Shown here in pieces: positions 35,601-45,960 of a stretch of DNA of 64,000 nucleotides (positions are counted from its first letter, which is position 1; each line of letters opens with the position of its first letter). The notes below the pieces were generated by a model. The model worked only from the letters and a program-made list of their open reading frames with translations, was not told the origin of the DNA and did no database searches. This DNA comes from Mesostigma viride (lineage: Eukaryota > Streptophyta > Mesostigmatophyceae > Mesostigmatales > Mesostigmataceae): contig RPFO01000065.1 of NCBI GenBank assembly GCA_009746045.1, forward strand, positions 42,501-106,500. The letters are read 5' to 3'. The position numbers and the translations under genes are program-made.

Positions 35601-36988
35601 CTATGAATGCCATGCATACGCGGTCACACGCGGAGCCCCCACAGGCTTGGGGGTGGTCTCCTTCATCACTACTTGCCATCTACCCTTGCGTACCATCTGC
35701 CTCCATAATATTACAGACAAACCAGGAGGCTGCCCGGGCGTGAGCCCGTCGCGTCTAGTGTAGCACATGTCCATGCCGAGTCTATCACGAAAAGTCCACG
35801 GGTGGCGGCCCTGCCGCGCGCGGCCTGGGGCACGCCGGGTGAGGACATATCGCCCAGGCTGGGCGGGTTTGGTGCCAGCTAGTCCATCTGATGTGTCTAC
35901 CTGCACGATCTGTGCGGGCCAGGTGCCCGGCTAGGCCCAGGCGCCTGTGCCTAATAATGTGGGAAACATAGGGCAAATCAGCGTACAAATCCTCATTACT
36001 AATGTGCAAACCAAAGGGGATGTTAAGGGCTAGCTTGCGCAGCATCTTGGTGACGGTGCCGTCGAGTCGTTGCTCCAGCTCCTGCGTCAGTGCCGGCCAC
36101 GTCTCGGCGCCGTAGGTCAGGATCGTCAGAATGACGACCTTGAAGAGGTCACGCTTGACGATCCGGGGTAGGGTAGGGTTGCTCCACCAGCGGCGGTGGT
36201 CATGGAGGTGCGCCCACGCCATGCCGATCCGTGTCGTCAGGTCGTCCTGGCTGTCGGGATCGAAGCCAACTGCCGAGCAGCTTGAAGCGGCCTGAAGTAG
36301 GGTAAGGGACCTCGGTGTCGTCTAAGAGGCGGAGTGTGGGTGGGGGCCCTGCCATGCCAAGGGCCAGGGCCTCCGTTTTGGGGCTGATTTCTAGACCAAC
36401 CGCCCGAGCCTCCGGAGCGCCAGGCAGTCCAGCCAAAGTTGGGCAGATCGACTCCGGCTTCTCGATGAGCGTGATGTCGTCGGCATAAATGAGGTCAGCT
36501 AGTAAATTCTGCTTGTTAGTCGGCCCCCCTTCTCCAAGCTCATTCGTGATCGCTAGGCCGGGGGCACGGCCTGCAATGCTAGCAAAGCGAGCACGTGCCT
36601 GGCGCATAACATAATCCACTACAATAATAAACAGGTACGGTGACAGGACACAACCCTGCCAGACGCCGGTCTGCAGTGGGCATGGCGGGGTAATGCCGTG
36701 TTGAGTGCGCACCGAAGTGGTCGACCCCTCATACAGCGTGCGGATGACGGTAATCAGGGGAGTGGGGACGCGAGCGCGAGCAAGTACAGCCCATAGAGCG
36801 TCCCAGAGGACAGAATCAAAAGTCGGCGGATAATGTCAATAATCTCGTCTGGAAGTTCCTTGGCGCTTCCATCATCATTCCTCCAGCCCAGCATGGCGGC
36901 AAACCAACGATAAGCAGCGTTCCTGAAAGTCTTGTTGTCATTATCGATGGCGGTTGGGGGTACGTGATTGCGGCCAGCTGAACCGATT
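35601..36988 (-). pseudogene. LINE ORF2 reverse transcriptase fragment (5'-truncated, frameshifted)
   Basis: Reading downward from 36800: FDSVLWDALW, then PLQTGVWQGCVLSPYLFIIV (RT fingers/palm motif), LIYADDITLIE with the catalytic YADD, and GLEISPKTEALAL. After a frameshift near 36210: ILTYGAETWPALTQELE (RT C-terminal region), HIIRHRRLGLAGHLAR, and the tail LSVILWRQM ending at 35601. Frame breaks occur also near 36790 and 35780. No endonuclease domain precedes it; the fragment starts at AT repeats and the hairpin motif at 36988-37045. Confidence 0.85.
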
Positions 36989-37410
36989 AATTAATTAATT
37001 AATTAATTAAACTCGTGCTCCCGTTGGGGAGTCACGGAGCACCGAAGTGCTTTTAATCCCTATGTGTGCACTACAGGAGAAAGGGCAGAGACCCCCAGTC
37101 TCCTTCATGCCAAAGGCATGCCACAGCTGCATTCGGGCGCGCTAGCTAAACGGACACGCTAACGATCCGGCAGTCTGTGGGTGCAATAAGACCCATGTGA
37201 GCATATCATAGCAAGGAGCGTGGGCAAGTAATCTGAACATAGCCAGGGCGTAGCATGGCTGTACTAGGACTAGGCTAAGGCTATGGCTGGTTGTGTACCG
37301 TGCGTTGGCGGCACGTGACTAGGTGTGTTGGCACAGCTAGGCAAACATTCTAGGCATGGCTGCCTTAGCGGCAGTGACGCCAATGGTTACAAGCTAGGGC
37401 TATTGCTATT

Positions 37411-38805
37411 CTAGCCCGCTGGGGGCGTCCACATCTTGTGGTTGATCATCAGGTCCCCGCCCCTCCAGTACACCTTGGGCTTCTGGGGGTCCTGCTTATG
37501 GCGGAGGTATTCCGGCCACAGGTCGCGTCGCTGCTGTTGCTGAGCGGGGGTGAGGTCGTCATCCAGCGTCCAGGTGAGGTCGTGCAACCGCTTGCGACGA
37601 GAGAGGAACCGCTGCTTATCCTCAGGGGAGAGGAAGGTGAGCAGGACTGCATGGTGGGGGAGCCGCCTTGTCCCGTGAGTGGGGAAGGCGGTGGCACCCA
37701 CGCAGTTCTACCTCACCTACCAGGCCCATGAGGGTAAGAAGCTGGTTCTTGAGCTCGTCAGCAAGGGAGGTTGACGTCTCACCTGGCTTCTGGGGGAAGC
37801 GACGTAGCACCACTCGGCACTCGCGGCGAGCGCGATCGGTGACCTCCCGTTGCTGGGCCTGGCGGTGGTCCTCCAGCTCCTGGAGCTTCGTGGCGATGGC
37901 GTCGGTGGTGGAGGCGGTCGCTGACCGCAGCAGGTCCGCATAGGAGAGCGGTGGGAGGTCACCAGCATCCTGCCGGGGTGGCTGGGAGGCAATGGTGGCC
38001 GTCTGCTCCGCTAGCTTTGGGACCTGTGTGGCCAGGGCCTCGGTGTGGGCGGTGATGGCCTCAAGCTTCTTCATGAGCACGCCGCACTTGCCCTCCACCT
38101 GGTTAAGGCGAGAGACAAGTGCAGCATGCGTTTCCGAAGCCTGCGCCGCGGTGTGTAGCGCCGTGAACTGTGGTTCAATGTAGCTTGTGGACGACCTTGG
38201 TTTCCACGTTGGAGACCCGGGCCTCGACCGTGTTGAGCGTGGTGTTCAGCGAGGTTATCTTCTCGGCCAGCGGCCAGGTCACGTGCAGCCTCCTCCAGCA
38301 CTGCGCGGATGTCATCCTTGCAGAGGGAGGAAGCCGATGGGGCTGCCTGCTGTGCGGGGGCTGCATGGGGCGTTGAGTGCGTTGAGTGCTCTGCTGATGT
38401 CGCCGAAGCTGCGCTGGTAGTAGCTGGTCAAGATAACCATGCGTTGGCGGGATTCTTCAAAGGTGTAGAGCCAGGACGTGTTGCGGTAGTCGATAGCCGT
38501 CCCCCCTCTCGAGACCACAAAGAGCTTCCGCTCCTGTGTGAGGAACTGGAGAACTTCGACGACTTCCTGCGGCGACAGCTTCTGCCACTCGAGGAGGGAG
38601 AACCGTTGGTCGCCGGGCAAGAATAGGCTCCATTTGTGGCGATCGTGGCATATGGTTTCTTGGGCTCAGGCGAGGCGCTTGGCGATGGGTCTGCTGGCGG
38701 TGGGTTGGCGAGCCCAGGCGGCTGGGCAAGAACGATGGCGAGAGGGTTGGGCTGGGAGCCGGTAAGCTCCTTTTCCAAACCCCGTTTTGCTTTAGGGGTC
38801 GTCAT
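37411..38805 (-). pseudogene. LINE ORF1 (L1-type, RRM plus C-terminal domain), frameshifted
   Basis: Encodes the RNA-binding chaperone of an L1-like retrotransposon. It starts at 38805 with a Pro/Ala-rich segment, then WQKLSPQEVVEVLQFLTQ. A helical, probably coiled-coil part follows (37622-38098). Next comes the RRM-like CRVVLRRFPQKPGE then LADELKNQLLTLMG, and a last block HAVLLTFLSPEDKQRFLSRR, DDDLTPAQQQQRRDLWPEYL and KVYWRGGDL, characteristic of the L1 ORF1 C-terminal domain. At least two frameshifts (near 38610 and 37690) break it. Related fragments lie at 39250 and 45724. Confidence 0.8.
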
Positions 38806-39247
38806 AGCTGCTTGTCACGTGATAACTTCGGCAATACTGCGTTTCAGCCGTAACCGATTATACTGGCGGGTGCGTCTCAAAAAAGCGCATCGAATGCAAG
38901 TGGTCTGACCGAATTTGGGGCTCAGATGCAAAAGATCTGAACTCCGCCGTCAGCCATACCGCCGTCAGCCATTTTCGTCTGCTGAACCGATACAGTAGCA
39001 ATAAGACCTTCCAGATCAGTCGACTGCAAATACTTTCCAATTATGGGATTTCGCCATATCCGTTCGACAATTTCCACTCTGAAACGGCCAACATGGCCTC
39101 GATTTCACGCTGCATATCCACGCCCTGATCCGCCATCGCACCCTGGCCAGCCCTCACCTGAATTTCGCCTCACACGTGAATTTCTGGTCCCAGTACTGGC
39201 GCGAATTTTTTGGCGCCAAAATATTCGGGCATGTCCTGTCCCCTTAA
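38806..39247 (-). mobile_element. LINE 5' untranslated region
   Basis: Non-coding segment upstream of the ORF1 start. On the minus strand it begins TTTAAGGGGACAGGACATGC with an adjacent GGCGCC palindrome, as at 34177. The part with GCGTCTC and CCGAATTTGG recurs upstream of another ORF1-like fragment at 43640-43800. It abuts the interrupted second ORF1 at 39250, which marks the insertion junction. Confidence 0.65.
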
Positions 39248-39249
39248 AC

Positions 39250-39990
39250 GCTATGGCTATAGAGACTCCGAGTTCTCACCTGCCGGCTGGTCGAAGTGCT
39301 TGACGATGACATTGTGGCTGCGCTTGGTGAGGTCGGCCTCCTCGCGGAGGTCGAGCGTGTGTTGCTTGAGCTGTGCCGCGATGGTGGAGGTGGTGGAGGT
39401 GGTGTGGTGCTTCAGCATGTCCGCCCAGGTCTGGGGGGGAGCATCGCCTGCCCGGCGGGCCACTGAGCGGGGGCTGGCTTGGCGGCAATGTCCTTCACCG
39501 CCTGGGCGGTGAGGCCTGCGCGGTGTTTTGCAGGCACTCGATGGCGATGGCGTGGTCGTGGAGGCGCTTGTCGATGTCGTGGAGCTGGGCCTTGATGTCG
39601 GCGGTGGAGGTGGAGGCGGCAGTGGAGGTGGAGGCGAGGAGGGTGAAGGTGGAGGTGACAGTCACTGGTGGAAAGGTGCATGAGGGAGCTCAGCAGCCAG
39701 CATGCTGCCCATTGCTGCCACATCTGCAGCAAGGGTTTTCACGTGCTTCTCGAGGGCTTCGGAAGCCTTCGAGAAGCACGTGAAACCAAGTCCTCAAGGA
39801 TGGAGCGGTTGGTGGCTGCGGAAATGGTAGGAGCCCAGATCTCGCCATCAGAGCGCATGAGAAGCGAGCAGAGGATGATGTGCTGAAGGCGGGGGCGGGA
39901 TTGGGAATGGTCCGTCACGTAGGTGATCGAGGGGACACTGGTCATATGCCGTCTGGGTACTGTACTTAGATGAGGCAGTTGATGCTGTCG
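39250..39990 (-). pseudogene. Second LINE ORF1 fragment, interrupted by the first LINE
   Basis: Minus-strand frames contain RPRLQHIILCSLLMRSDGEI, an internal His/Leu-rich frame, and TWADMLKHHTTSTTSTIAAQ then RSHNVIVKHFDQPAGENSES, paralleling the RRM start of the ORF1 at 37411-38805. It stops at 39250 where the 5' end of the other LINE begins, so this copy was the target. A long inverted repeat lies at 39737-39785. Confidence 0.6.
39737..39785. repeat. Long hairpin, 24-bp arms
   Basis: The left arm TTTCACGTGCTTCTCGAGGG plus CTTC pairs with the right arm GAAGCCTTCGAGAAGCACGT plus GAAA. One mismatch and a one-base loop. Confidence 0.9.
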
Positions 39991-40174
39991 GAGATGGAGG
40001 CACAGGTCGAAAAGCGAGGCGTATAATAGTCCCCGTAAAAGATGCAGTGCATGGCACTGGCCGGGGCCATGTTGGTCCAGTGGTCGTCGGCGACGTCATT
40101 ATGCAGTCCAGCGCTGCGCCTTGCATGCCCCGGTGATTCCCGGGCAAATGTTGACGAAATTCGGTTCGCGCGTG

Positions 40175-40661
40175 CAATGTTGACTGAAATTCGGTGCGCA
40201 CGGCTATGGTGACGCGAAAAATTATTGTGAGCTGATTACGCAACCATTTTGGACGTTATTTTGCCTGTTCGGACGTTAACTACATAAGGAAACGTATCGT
40301 ACATGAAAACCCCTGAAAAACAGTTTCTTTTTTTTCTGCGCAGCGACTCAGGGCACGTGGGCAGCAGGCGGGCGTTTTGCACACCAACCGGCCTGCCACC
40401 CGTGTGTGTGCAAGAGCAATGTTGACTGAAATTCGGTGGGCACGGCTATATTATGGTGACGCGAACATTTATTGCGAGCTGATTACGCAACCATTTTGGA
40501 CGTTATTTTGCTTGTTCGGACGTTAATTACATAAGGAAAAGTATCGTACATTAAAAACCCTGAAAAACAGTTTCTTTTTTTCTGCAGCAATCGAGGGCAC
40601 GTGGGCAGCAGGCGGGCCTTTTGCACACCAACCGGCCCGCCACCAGTGTGTGTGCAAGACA
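40175..40661. repeat. Tandem duplication, unit about 243 bp
   Basis: Two adjacent copies, each running from GCAATGTTGACTGAAATTCG through GAGCTGATTACGCAACCATT to the end segment TTTTGCACACCAACCGGCC and GTGTGTGTGCAAGA. Differences include a small insertion (ATATT) in copy 2 and several substitutions. Non-coding. Confidence 0.9.
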
Positions 40662-41340
40662 GGAAAAACATGCTATCCCTGGAAACGAACACATGCTACC
40701 AGTTCCTAACATCATTTCAAAGAAACCCAGCGATGCATTTCCCTTAATTTTGCGCTTCCAATTTTTATGCCCGGCCCTTCCGCGAAAAAGTGAGAATTAT
40801 AGGAGCGCTGACAGGGGCAACACTGCACGTCGTGCTTTTAATCGCTTTTACGTCTATTATTGCAGCTATACGACTTTGCTTGGGCGCAGCAACATCGCCC
40901 GGTGTTTATCCTGCGGGCGGGGCTTGCTGGCCCCGCCCGGAGTGTGCTCGGGGTGCGGGAAAAACCACAGCTACTGGTTTATAATGTCGACAACCCCCCT
41001 TTTTCTGGTCATTAACCGGCGTATTCTTCTGGTTTAAGCTTCCGGCGACGGGCGAAAAGAGCTCTTACCATGACGCCATGCTCTGGGGAGGCGTTCCGAG
41101 AAGGACTGGGGCGGGCGGGCAAATTTACACGCGACAGTGCCCGCGTGCACGTCGCCTGCGCACCCCGGCGTACGAGACAAAGCGCAGTGTTTCCGGCCCT
41201 CCTGGACGGCCCATCGCTGCCTTTGCCGGGCGGCATGTTGGGGAGGCGGTTCCTTCTTCCTTTCTTACCGCCCGTTTCATAGTTCATATACCCCTTGAGT
41301 TTCCCAACGAAGGCGTGTTAATGATGAGCGGCTGCATGCA
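40662..41340. other. Non-repetitive stretch without recognisable gene
   Basis: Contains overlapping open frames on both strands of up to about 138 aa. A Cys-rich CLSCGRGLLAPPGVCSGCGK occurs in one plus-strand frame near 40905-40965. The CxxC pairs hint at a zinc-ribbon-like fragment, but it has no supporting context and I cannot assign it. Confidence 0.25.
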
Positions 41341-41360
41341 TGAATGAACGGGTGTATGAA

Positions 41361-42175
41361 TGAGCGAGGGAGGGGGAGGGAGGGGGGGAGGGAGGGAGGG
41401 AGGGAGGGAGGAGGGAGGAGGGAGGGAGGGAGGGAGGGAGGGAGGGAGGGAGGGAGGGAGGGAGGGAGGGAGGGAGGGAGGGAGGAGGGAGGGAGGAGGG
41501 AGGGAGGGAGGGAGGGAGGGAGGGAGGGAGGGAGGGAGGGAGGGAGGGAGGGAGGAGGGAGGGAGGGAGGGAGGGAGGGAGGGAGGGAGGGAGGGAGGGA
41601 GGAGGGAGGGAGGGAGGGAGGGAGGGAGGGAGGGAGGGAGGAGGGAGGAGGGAGGAGGGAGGGAGGGAGGGAGGGAGGGAGGGAGGGAGGGAGGGAGGGA
41701 GGGAGGGAGGGAGCCGGGAGGGAGGGAGGGAGGGAGGGAGGGAGGGAGGAGGAGGGAGGAGGAGGGAGGGAGGGAGGGAGGGAGGGAGGGAGGGAGGGAG
41801 GAGGGAGGGAGGGAGGGAGGGAGGGAGGGAGGGAGGGAGGGAGGGAGGGAGGGAGGGAGGGAGGAGGGAGGGAGGAGGGAGGGAGGGAGGGAGGGAGGGA
41901 GGAGGGAGGGAGGAGGGAGGGAGGGAGGGAGGAGGGAGGGAGGGAGGGAGGGAGGGAGGGAGGGAGGGAGGGAGGGAGGAGGGAGGGAGGGAGGGAGGGG
42001 GAGGGAGGGAGGGAGGGAGGGAGGAGGAGGGAGGGAGGGAGGGAGGGAGGGAGGGAGGGAGGGAGGGAGGGAGGGAGGGAGGGAGGGAGGGAGGAGGGAG
42101 GGAGGAGGGAGGGAGGGAGGGAGGAGGGAGGGAGGAGGGAGGGAGGGAGGGAGGGAGGAGGGAGGGAGGGAGGGA
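41361..42175. repeat. (GGGA)n array, about 0.8 kb
   Basis: About 200 GGGA units with frequent GGA-shortened units and one GCCGGGA interruption near 41713. All-purine on the plus strand. It is followed by a short TGCG-type stretch (42200-42240), the same array order as at 28158-28790. Confidence 0.97.
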
Positions 42176-42329
42176 GCAGGGGAGGCAGGGCGGGCATGAC
42201 TGCGTGCGTGCGTGCCGGGGCGTGCGTGCGTGCGTGCGTGCCTACGTGTATATGCATGGGTGGGTGGGTACATGTGTAATAATGTGTGCATGTGTGGGTG
42301 GGTGGGTGTGGGTGGGTGGGTAAGGGATC

Positions 42330-42331
<2 letters not shown>

Positions 42332-42392
<61 letters not shown>
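42332..42392. repeat. (GT)n microsatellite
   Basis: About 30 GT dinucleotides following GGGTGGGT-rich DNA. Confidence 0.95.
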
Positions 42393-42395
<3 letters not shown>

Positions 42396-42829
42396 TCTCT
42401 GCTTAGGCGTTGGAGCACACGCATGCACTGGAGGAAGGGGGTGATGAAAACCATGCAGACCAACCGCGTCGCACCCACCCCTCCACCAGTTCACCAAGCC
42501 GTAAGGCCAAGCGTGCCATTGGGGTAGGGGTACTGACGCAAGTCACCAACGTCAGGGTGCTCACCAAGCTGGTGGATGAGAAGATGGGGGTCAGATACAG
42601 AGAAGAAGAAAAGGAAAGGATGTAGCAGGGCCGTGAGAACGTGCCCCCGCCGGGTGTGGCATTGGCCATCATATAGCTAGCTAGCTGGCTAGAGCTGTGT
42701 TATTAATGCATTGTACTATAGGCATATGCCCCCAAGTATGCCTTCCTGCATTGTAAATATGATGCACAATGTAATGATGTGTTGTTTGGAACCTTCTGTA
42801 CACCAAGGTGGAATGATTGCCATGCAACT

Positions 42830-43290
42830 ATGCGATGAAACCCTTGGAAGAACAATAGAAAGCTGCTTTTTCTGTGGTTTTTATGCTAGCATCTGTCACC
42901 AATTTGCTATCCAACCAGCCTGAAGCTTTGTGGGCAGGCTGCATGGAATGTGTTTCGAACATGTGCTAAGTCCCAGGTCCAACTGAGTTCACTTGATGTC
43001 ATTATACATGCATGCACATGTGTGATGAAACCCTTAAAAACCATGAAAAACTGCATTTTGGGGGTATTTATGCTAGCATTTGTCACCAATTTGTCATCCA
43101 ACCAGCCTGAAACTTTGTGGGCATGCTGTGCACATGGGATGTGTTTCGAACATGTGCAAAGTTCCAGGCCCAACTGAGTTCATTTGATGTAATTATATAT
43201 GCATACATGCCAGAAAGTGCTGAAAAGTATTTTTATGCTAGCAAATGTCACCATGTTACCATGCTGCCGACTTCAAAAAAATTATTTGAC
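42830..43290. repeat. Diverged tandem repeat, period about 187 bp
   Basis: Two and a half copies. The anchor CCAACCAGCCTGAA recurs at 42911 and 43098. GTGTTTCGAACATGTGC and TTTATGCTAGCA(T/A) segments recur with the same spacing. No coding potential. Confidence 0.85.
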
Positions 43291-43429
43291 CACATGCCAC
43301 CATAAGATATCTGATTATAGGCGCCTTGGTGCCAGATTGGAGGCCAAACTAATCATTAGCGTATCCCAGAATAATTTTCGGGGCATGAAACTGGCATTTT
43401 GGACTGACGTACATTGAAGGATATCATGC

Positions 43430-43800
43430 AGCCGAACGGGCGGTTCTGTGGGGCGCGATTCTGCTGGAAGGTTGCGTTTGGGATCAGGCGAGGCCGAGGG
43501 CGAGGCCGCAGGAGCCGAGTGCACTACTGACGCTTGAGTAGTGTCACCGCTGCCTGGTAGGCCGGACGGAGCTGCAGCCGGAGCTGCAGGCGAATTTTCT
43601 TGGCTCAGCGCAGCCGCCAGGCTGCGTTGCGCAGTCGAGCGTTTGCCCGCCCTAATACATGCGTTCTAGCTTCGGGAAATTATATCAGCGTGTGCGTCTC
43701 AGTCAGACGAAGCGTTTGTGATATTCACAGCCGAATTTGGTGCCCAAACGTGAAAGTTACGAGCGCCGCCGTCAGCCTTGGCTACCTCGTGGCTCGTGGC
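43430..43800 (-). pseudogene. LINE ORF1 N-terminal fragment with 5' region
   Basis: Minus-strand frame APAASPSASPDPKRNLPAES resembles the Pro/Ser-rich N-terminus of the ORF1 starting at 38805 (PSPSASPEPKKPYATI). Upstream sequence at 43640-43800 shares GCGTCTC, CCGAATTTGG and GCCGCCGTCAGCC elements with the LINE 5' region at 38870-38970. Confidence 0.5.
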
Positions 43801-43869
43801 TCGTGCGCTGGTTGTCTCGGAGTCATGTTATAATTGTAAAGGAGTCATGTTATAATTTAATTTAATTTA

Positions 43870-43990
43870 ATTTTGGGATCAGGTTATAGAGGACAATGAC
43901 CCCCCCCCAGTGGGGAAGCGCCCGCGCGTGTTTGCAAACGCGGGAAGCATGCTAGGCAAGACCCCGGCCTAGGGTCTAGGGCACAATATA
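43870..43990 (+). pseudogene. LINE ORF2 tail fragment
   Basis: A short plus-strand stretch reads QVIEDNDPPPSG and then frameshifted sequence with TTTGCAAACGCGGG. It matches the tail at 29390 (QVIEDNEPPPVGKRPR and its TTTGCAAACGCGGG). It is followed after about 40 bp by AT-rich TTAATTAA repeats and the hairpin motif at 44046-44078. Confidence 0.5.
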
Positions 43991-44046
43991 GATATAGAAT
44001 AGGATTGATTTTGTACAGTACAGATTAATTAATTAATTAATTAAAC

Positions 44047-44078
44047 TCGTGCTCCCGTTGGGGAGTCACGGAGCACCG
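44047..44078. repeat. Hairpin motif, left side of CCAT array
   Basis: TGCTCCCGTTGGGGAGTCAC plus GGAGCA, preceded by (TTAA)n and followed by CCGAAGTGCTTTTA. It can fold as nested CTCCC/GGGAG and TGCTCC/GGAGCA stems. The same motif with the same flanks occurs at 37012-37056, and others at 29294-29319 and, inverted, at 45194-45223. Confidence 0.85.
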
Positions 44079-44235
44079 AAGTGCTTTTACAGTACAGATT
44101 GATTTTGTACCTAGACTCTTCAGTAGGATTGATTTTGTACCTAGATAGATTAGACCGGTAGGATTGCGTGTACCCATCCATCCATCCATTAAAAATTAAA
44201 TTAAATCAAATAATTACACGATTGCGTTGGGAGAT

Positions 44236-45185
44236 CATCCATCCATCCATCCATCCATCCATCCATCCATCCATCCATCCATCCATCCATCCATCCATCC
44301 ATCCATCCATCCATCCATCCATCCATCCATCCATCCATCCATCCATCCATCCATCCATCCATCCATCCATCCATCCATCCATCCATCCATCCATCCATCC
44401 ATCCATCCATCCATCCATCCATCCATCCATCCATCCATCCATCCATCCATCCATCCATCCATCCATCCATCCATCCATCCATCCATCCATCCATCCATCC
44501 ATCCATCCATCCATCCATCCATCCATCCATCCATCCATCCATCCATCCATCCATCCATCCATCCATCCATCCATCCATCCATCCATCCATCCATCCATCC
44601 ATCCATCCATCCATCCATCCATCCATCCATCCATCCATCCATCCATCCATCCATCCATCCATCCATCCATCCATCCATCCATCCATCCATCCATCCATCC
44701 ATCCATCCATCCATCCATCCATCCATCCATCCATCCATCCATCCATCCATCCATCCATCCATCCATCCATCCATCCATCCATCCATCCATCCATCCATCC
44801 ATCCATCCATCCATCCATCCATCCATCCATCCATCCATCCATCCATCCATCCATCCATCCATCCATCCATCCATCCATCCATCCATCCATCCATCCATCC
44901 ATCCATCCATCCATCCATGCATCCATCCATCCATCCATCCATCCATCAATCCATCCATCCATCCATCCATCCATCCATCCATCCATCCATCCATCCATCC
45001 ATCCATCCATCCATCCATCCATCCATCCATCCATCCATCCATCCATCCATCCATCCATCCATCCATCCATATATCCATCCATCCATCCATCCATCCATCC
45101 ATCCATCCATCCATCCATCCATCCATCCATCCATCCATCCATCCATCCATCCATCCATATCCATCCATCCATCCATCCATCCATC
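44236..45185. repeat. (CCAT)n array, about 0.95 kb
   Basis: About 237 CCAT units, nearly perfect, with single variants (CATGCATC near 44918, CATCAATC near 44946, CATATATCC near 45070, CATATCC near 45157). The two ends are flanked by the hairpin motif in opposite orientations. His/Pro/Ser/Ile and Met/Asp/Gly/Trp frames across it are artefacts. Confidence 0.98.
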
Positions 45186-45193
45186 GGGGTTAA

Positions 45194-45223
45194 TGCTCCG
45201 TGACTCCCCAACGGGAGCACGAG
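45194..45223. repeat. Hairpin motif, inverted copy right of CCAT array
   Basis: TGCTCCGTGACTCCCCAACG plus GGAGCACGAG, the reverse complement of the motif at 44047 and at 29294. The preceding GGGGTTAA corresponds to TTAACCTCGATGGATGG at 29320. Confidence 0.85.
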
Positions 45224-45254
45224 TTCCCTGGCTTGCGTATGTATATACCGTGAT

Positions 45255-45290
45255 TCTCCCGATTTCTGGCCTGCGCTGGTTGTCTCCTTG
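45255..45290 (+). mobile_element. 36-bp insertion of the Penelope-like element 3' end
   Basis: TCTCCCGATTTCTGGCCTGC and the following 16 bases match the terminal sequence of the Penelope-like element next to 55505 with one C/T difference. It is flanked by perfect 12-bp direct repeats ATATACCGTGAT at 45243-45254 and 45291-45302. Confidence 0.8.
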
Positions 45291-45379
45291 ATATACCGTG
45301 ATGCTCACGATCGATTGTCCGGCCAGAAGATCTTGGAGGGACATGCATGTGGCCCAGGTGGTTAATTCATTGAAATATC

Positions 45380-45430
45380 TCTCCGTTGGGAGTACATGTA
45401 GCACATATCCCTGAGAAGGGGCATATGGCT
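45380..45430 (+). repeat. Second copy of an array-associated repeat
   Basis: CTCCGTTGGGAGTACATGTA then GCACATATCCCTGAGAAGGG repeats the sequence that follows the pentanucleotide array at 25092-25141. CATTCTGGGCT(A/G)CTTCCTGCA follows in both copies. Confidence 0.85.
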
Positions 45431-45723
45431 TTTGATACATTCTGGGCTGCTTCCTGCAAGGGTAGGGTGTAAACTACACCTGCTCTGGGTGCACAAAGTG
45501 CACCTGCACCACCATGATGTATCATACCTAAAAAGGCCTGGCATGGGGTGGAAGATCATCATGGCTATACAATGGCTAGGGCATGGCTTCTCAGCAGAGA
45601 GTAGCTCCCTGCATAGGCAGAGCTTGGCTAAAATCTGAATTAATGCATCATACATGGGGAGTCCCATTATAGGCGCACATGCGCGTAGGCGTGAGCCACG
45701 TGCTGGGCTAAAATCTGACTAAT

Positions 45724-45960
45724 CTACACTACTGCTAGATATTCCCTAGACTGGGGTTGCTGGGGTGGCAGGGGGCGCCTGCCAGGGCTTGTGGTCGACG
45801 TGGATGACCTCCCCCCTAGCCAGTATACCGGTTTCCCCCCTGCGCTCTGCCGGAGCTGGAGGTAGGTCGGCCATAGCCCCCGTCGCCGCTGTTGCTGTGC
45901 CAGGGTCAAGTCAGTCGTCCAACGTGTAGGAAGTCCCCGAGAGCTTCTTGCGGCAGCTTA
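45724..45960 (-). pseudogene. LINE ORF1 C-terminal fragment
   Basis: Minus-strand sequence LTLAQQQRRRGLWPTYLQLR then KPVYWLGG parallels LTPAQQQQRRDLWPEYLRHK and VYWRGG of the ORF1 at 37411. Only about 70 residues remain and a frameshift precedes it. Confidence 0.65.

Noticed and set aside
44168-45291. Ser-Ile-His-Pro and Met-Asp-Gly-Trp repeat ORFs
   Set aside because: Pure CCAT microsatellite.
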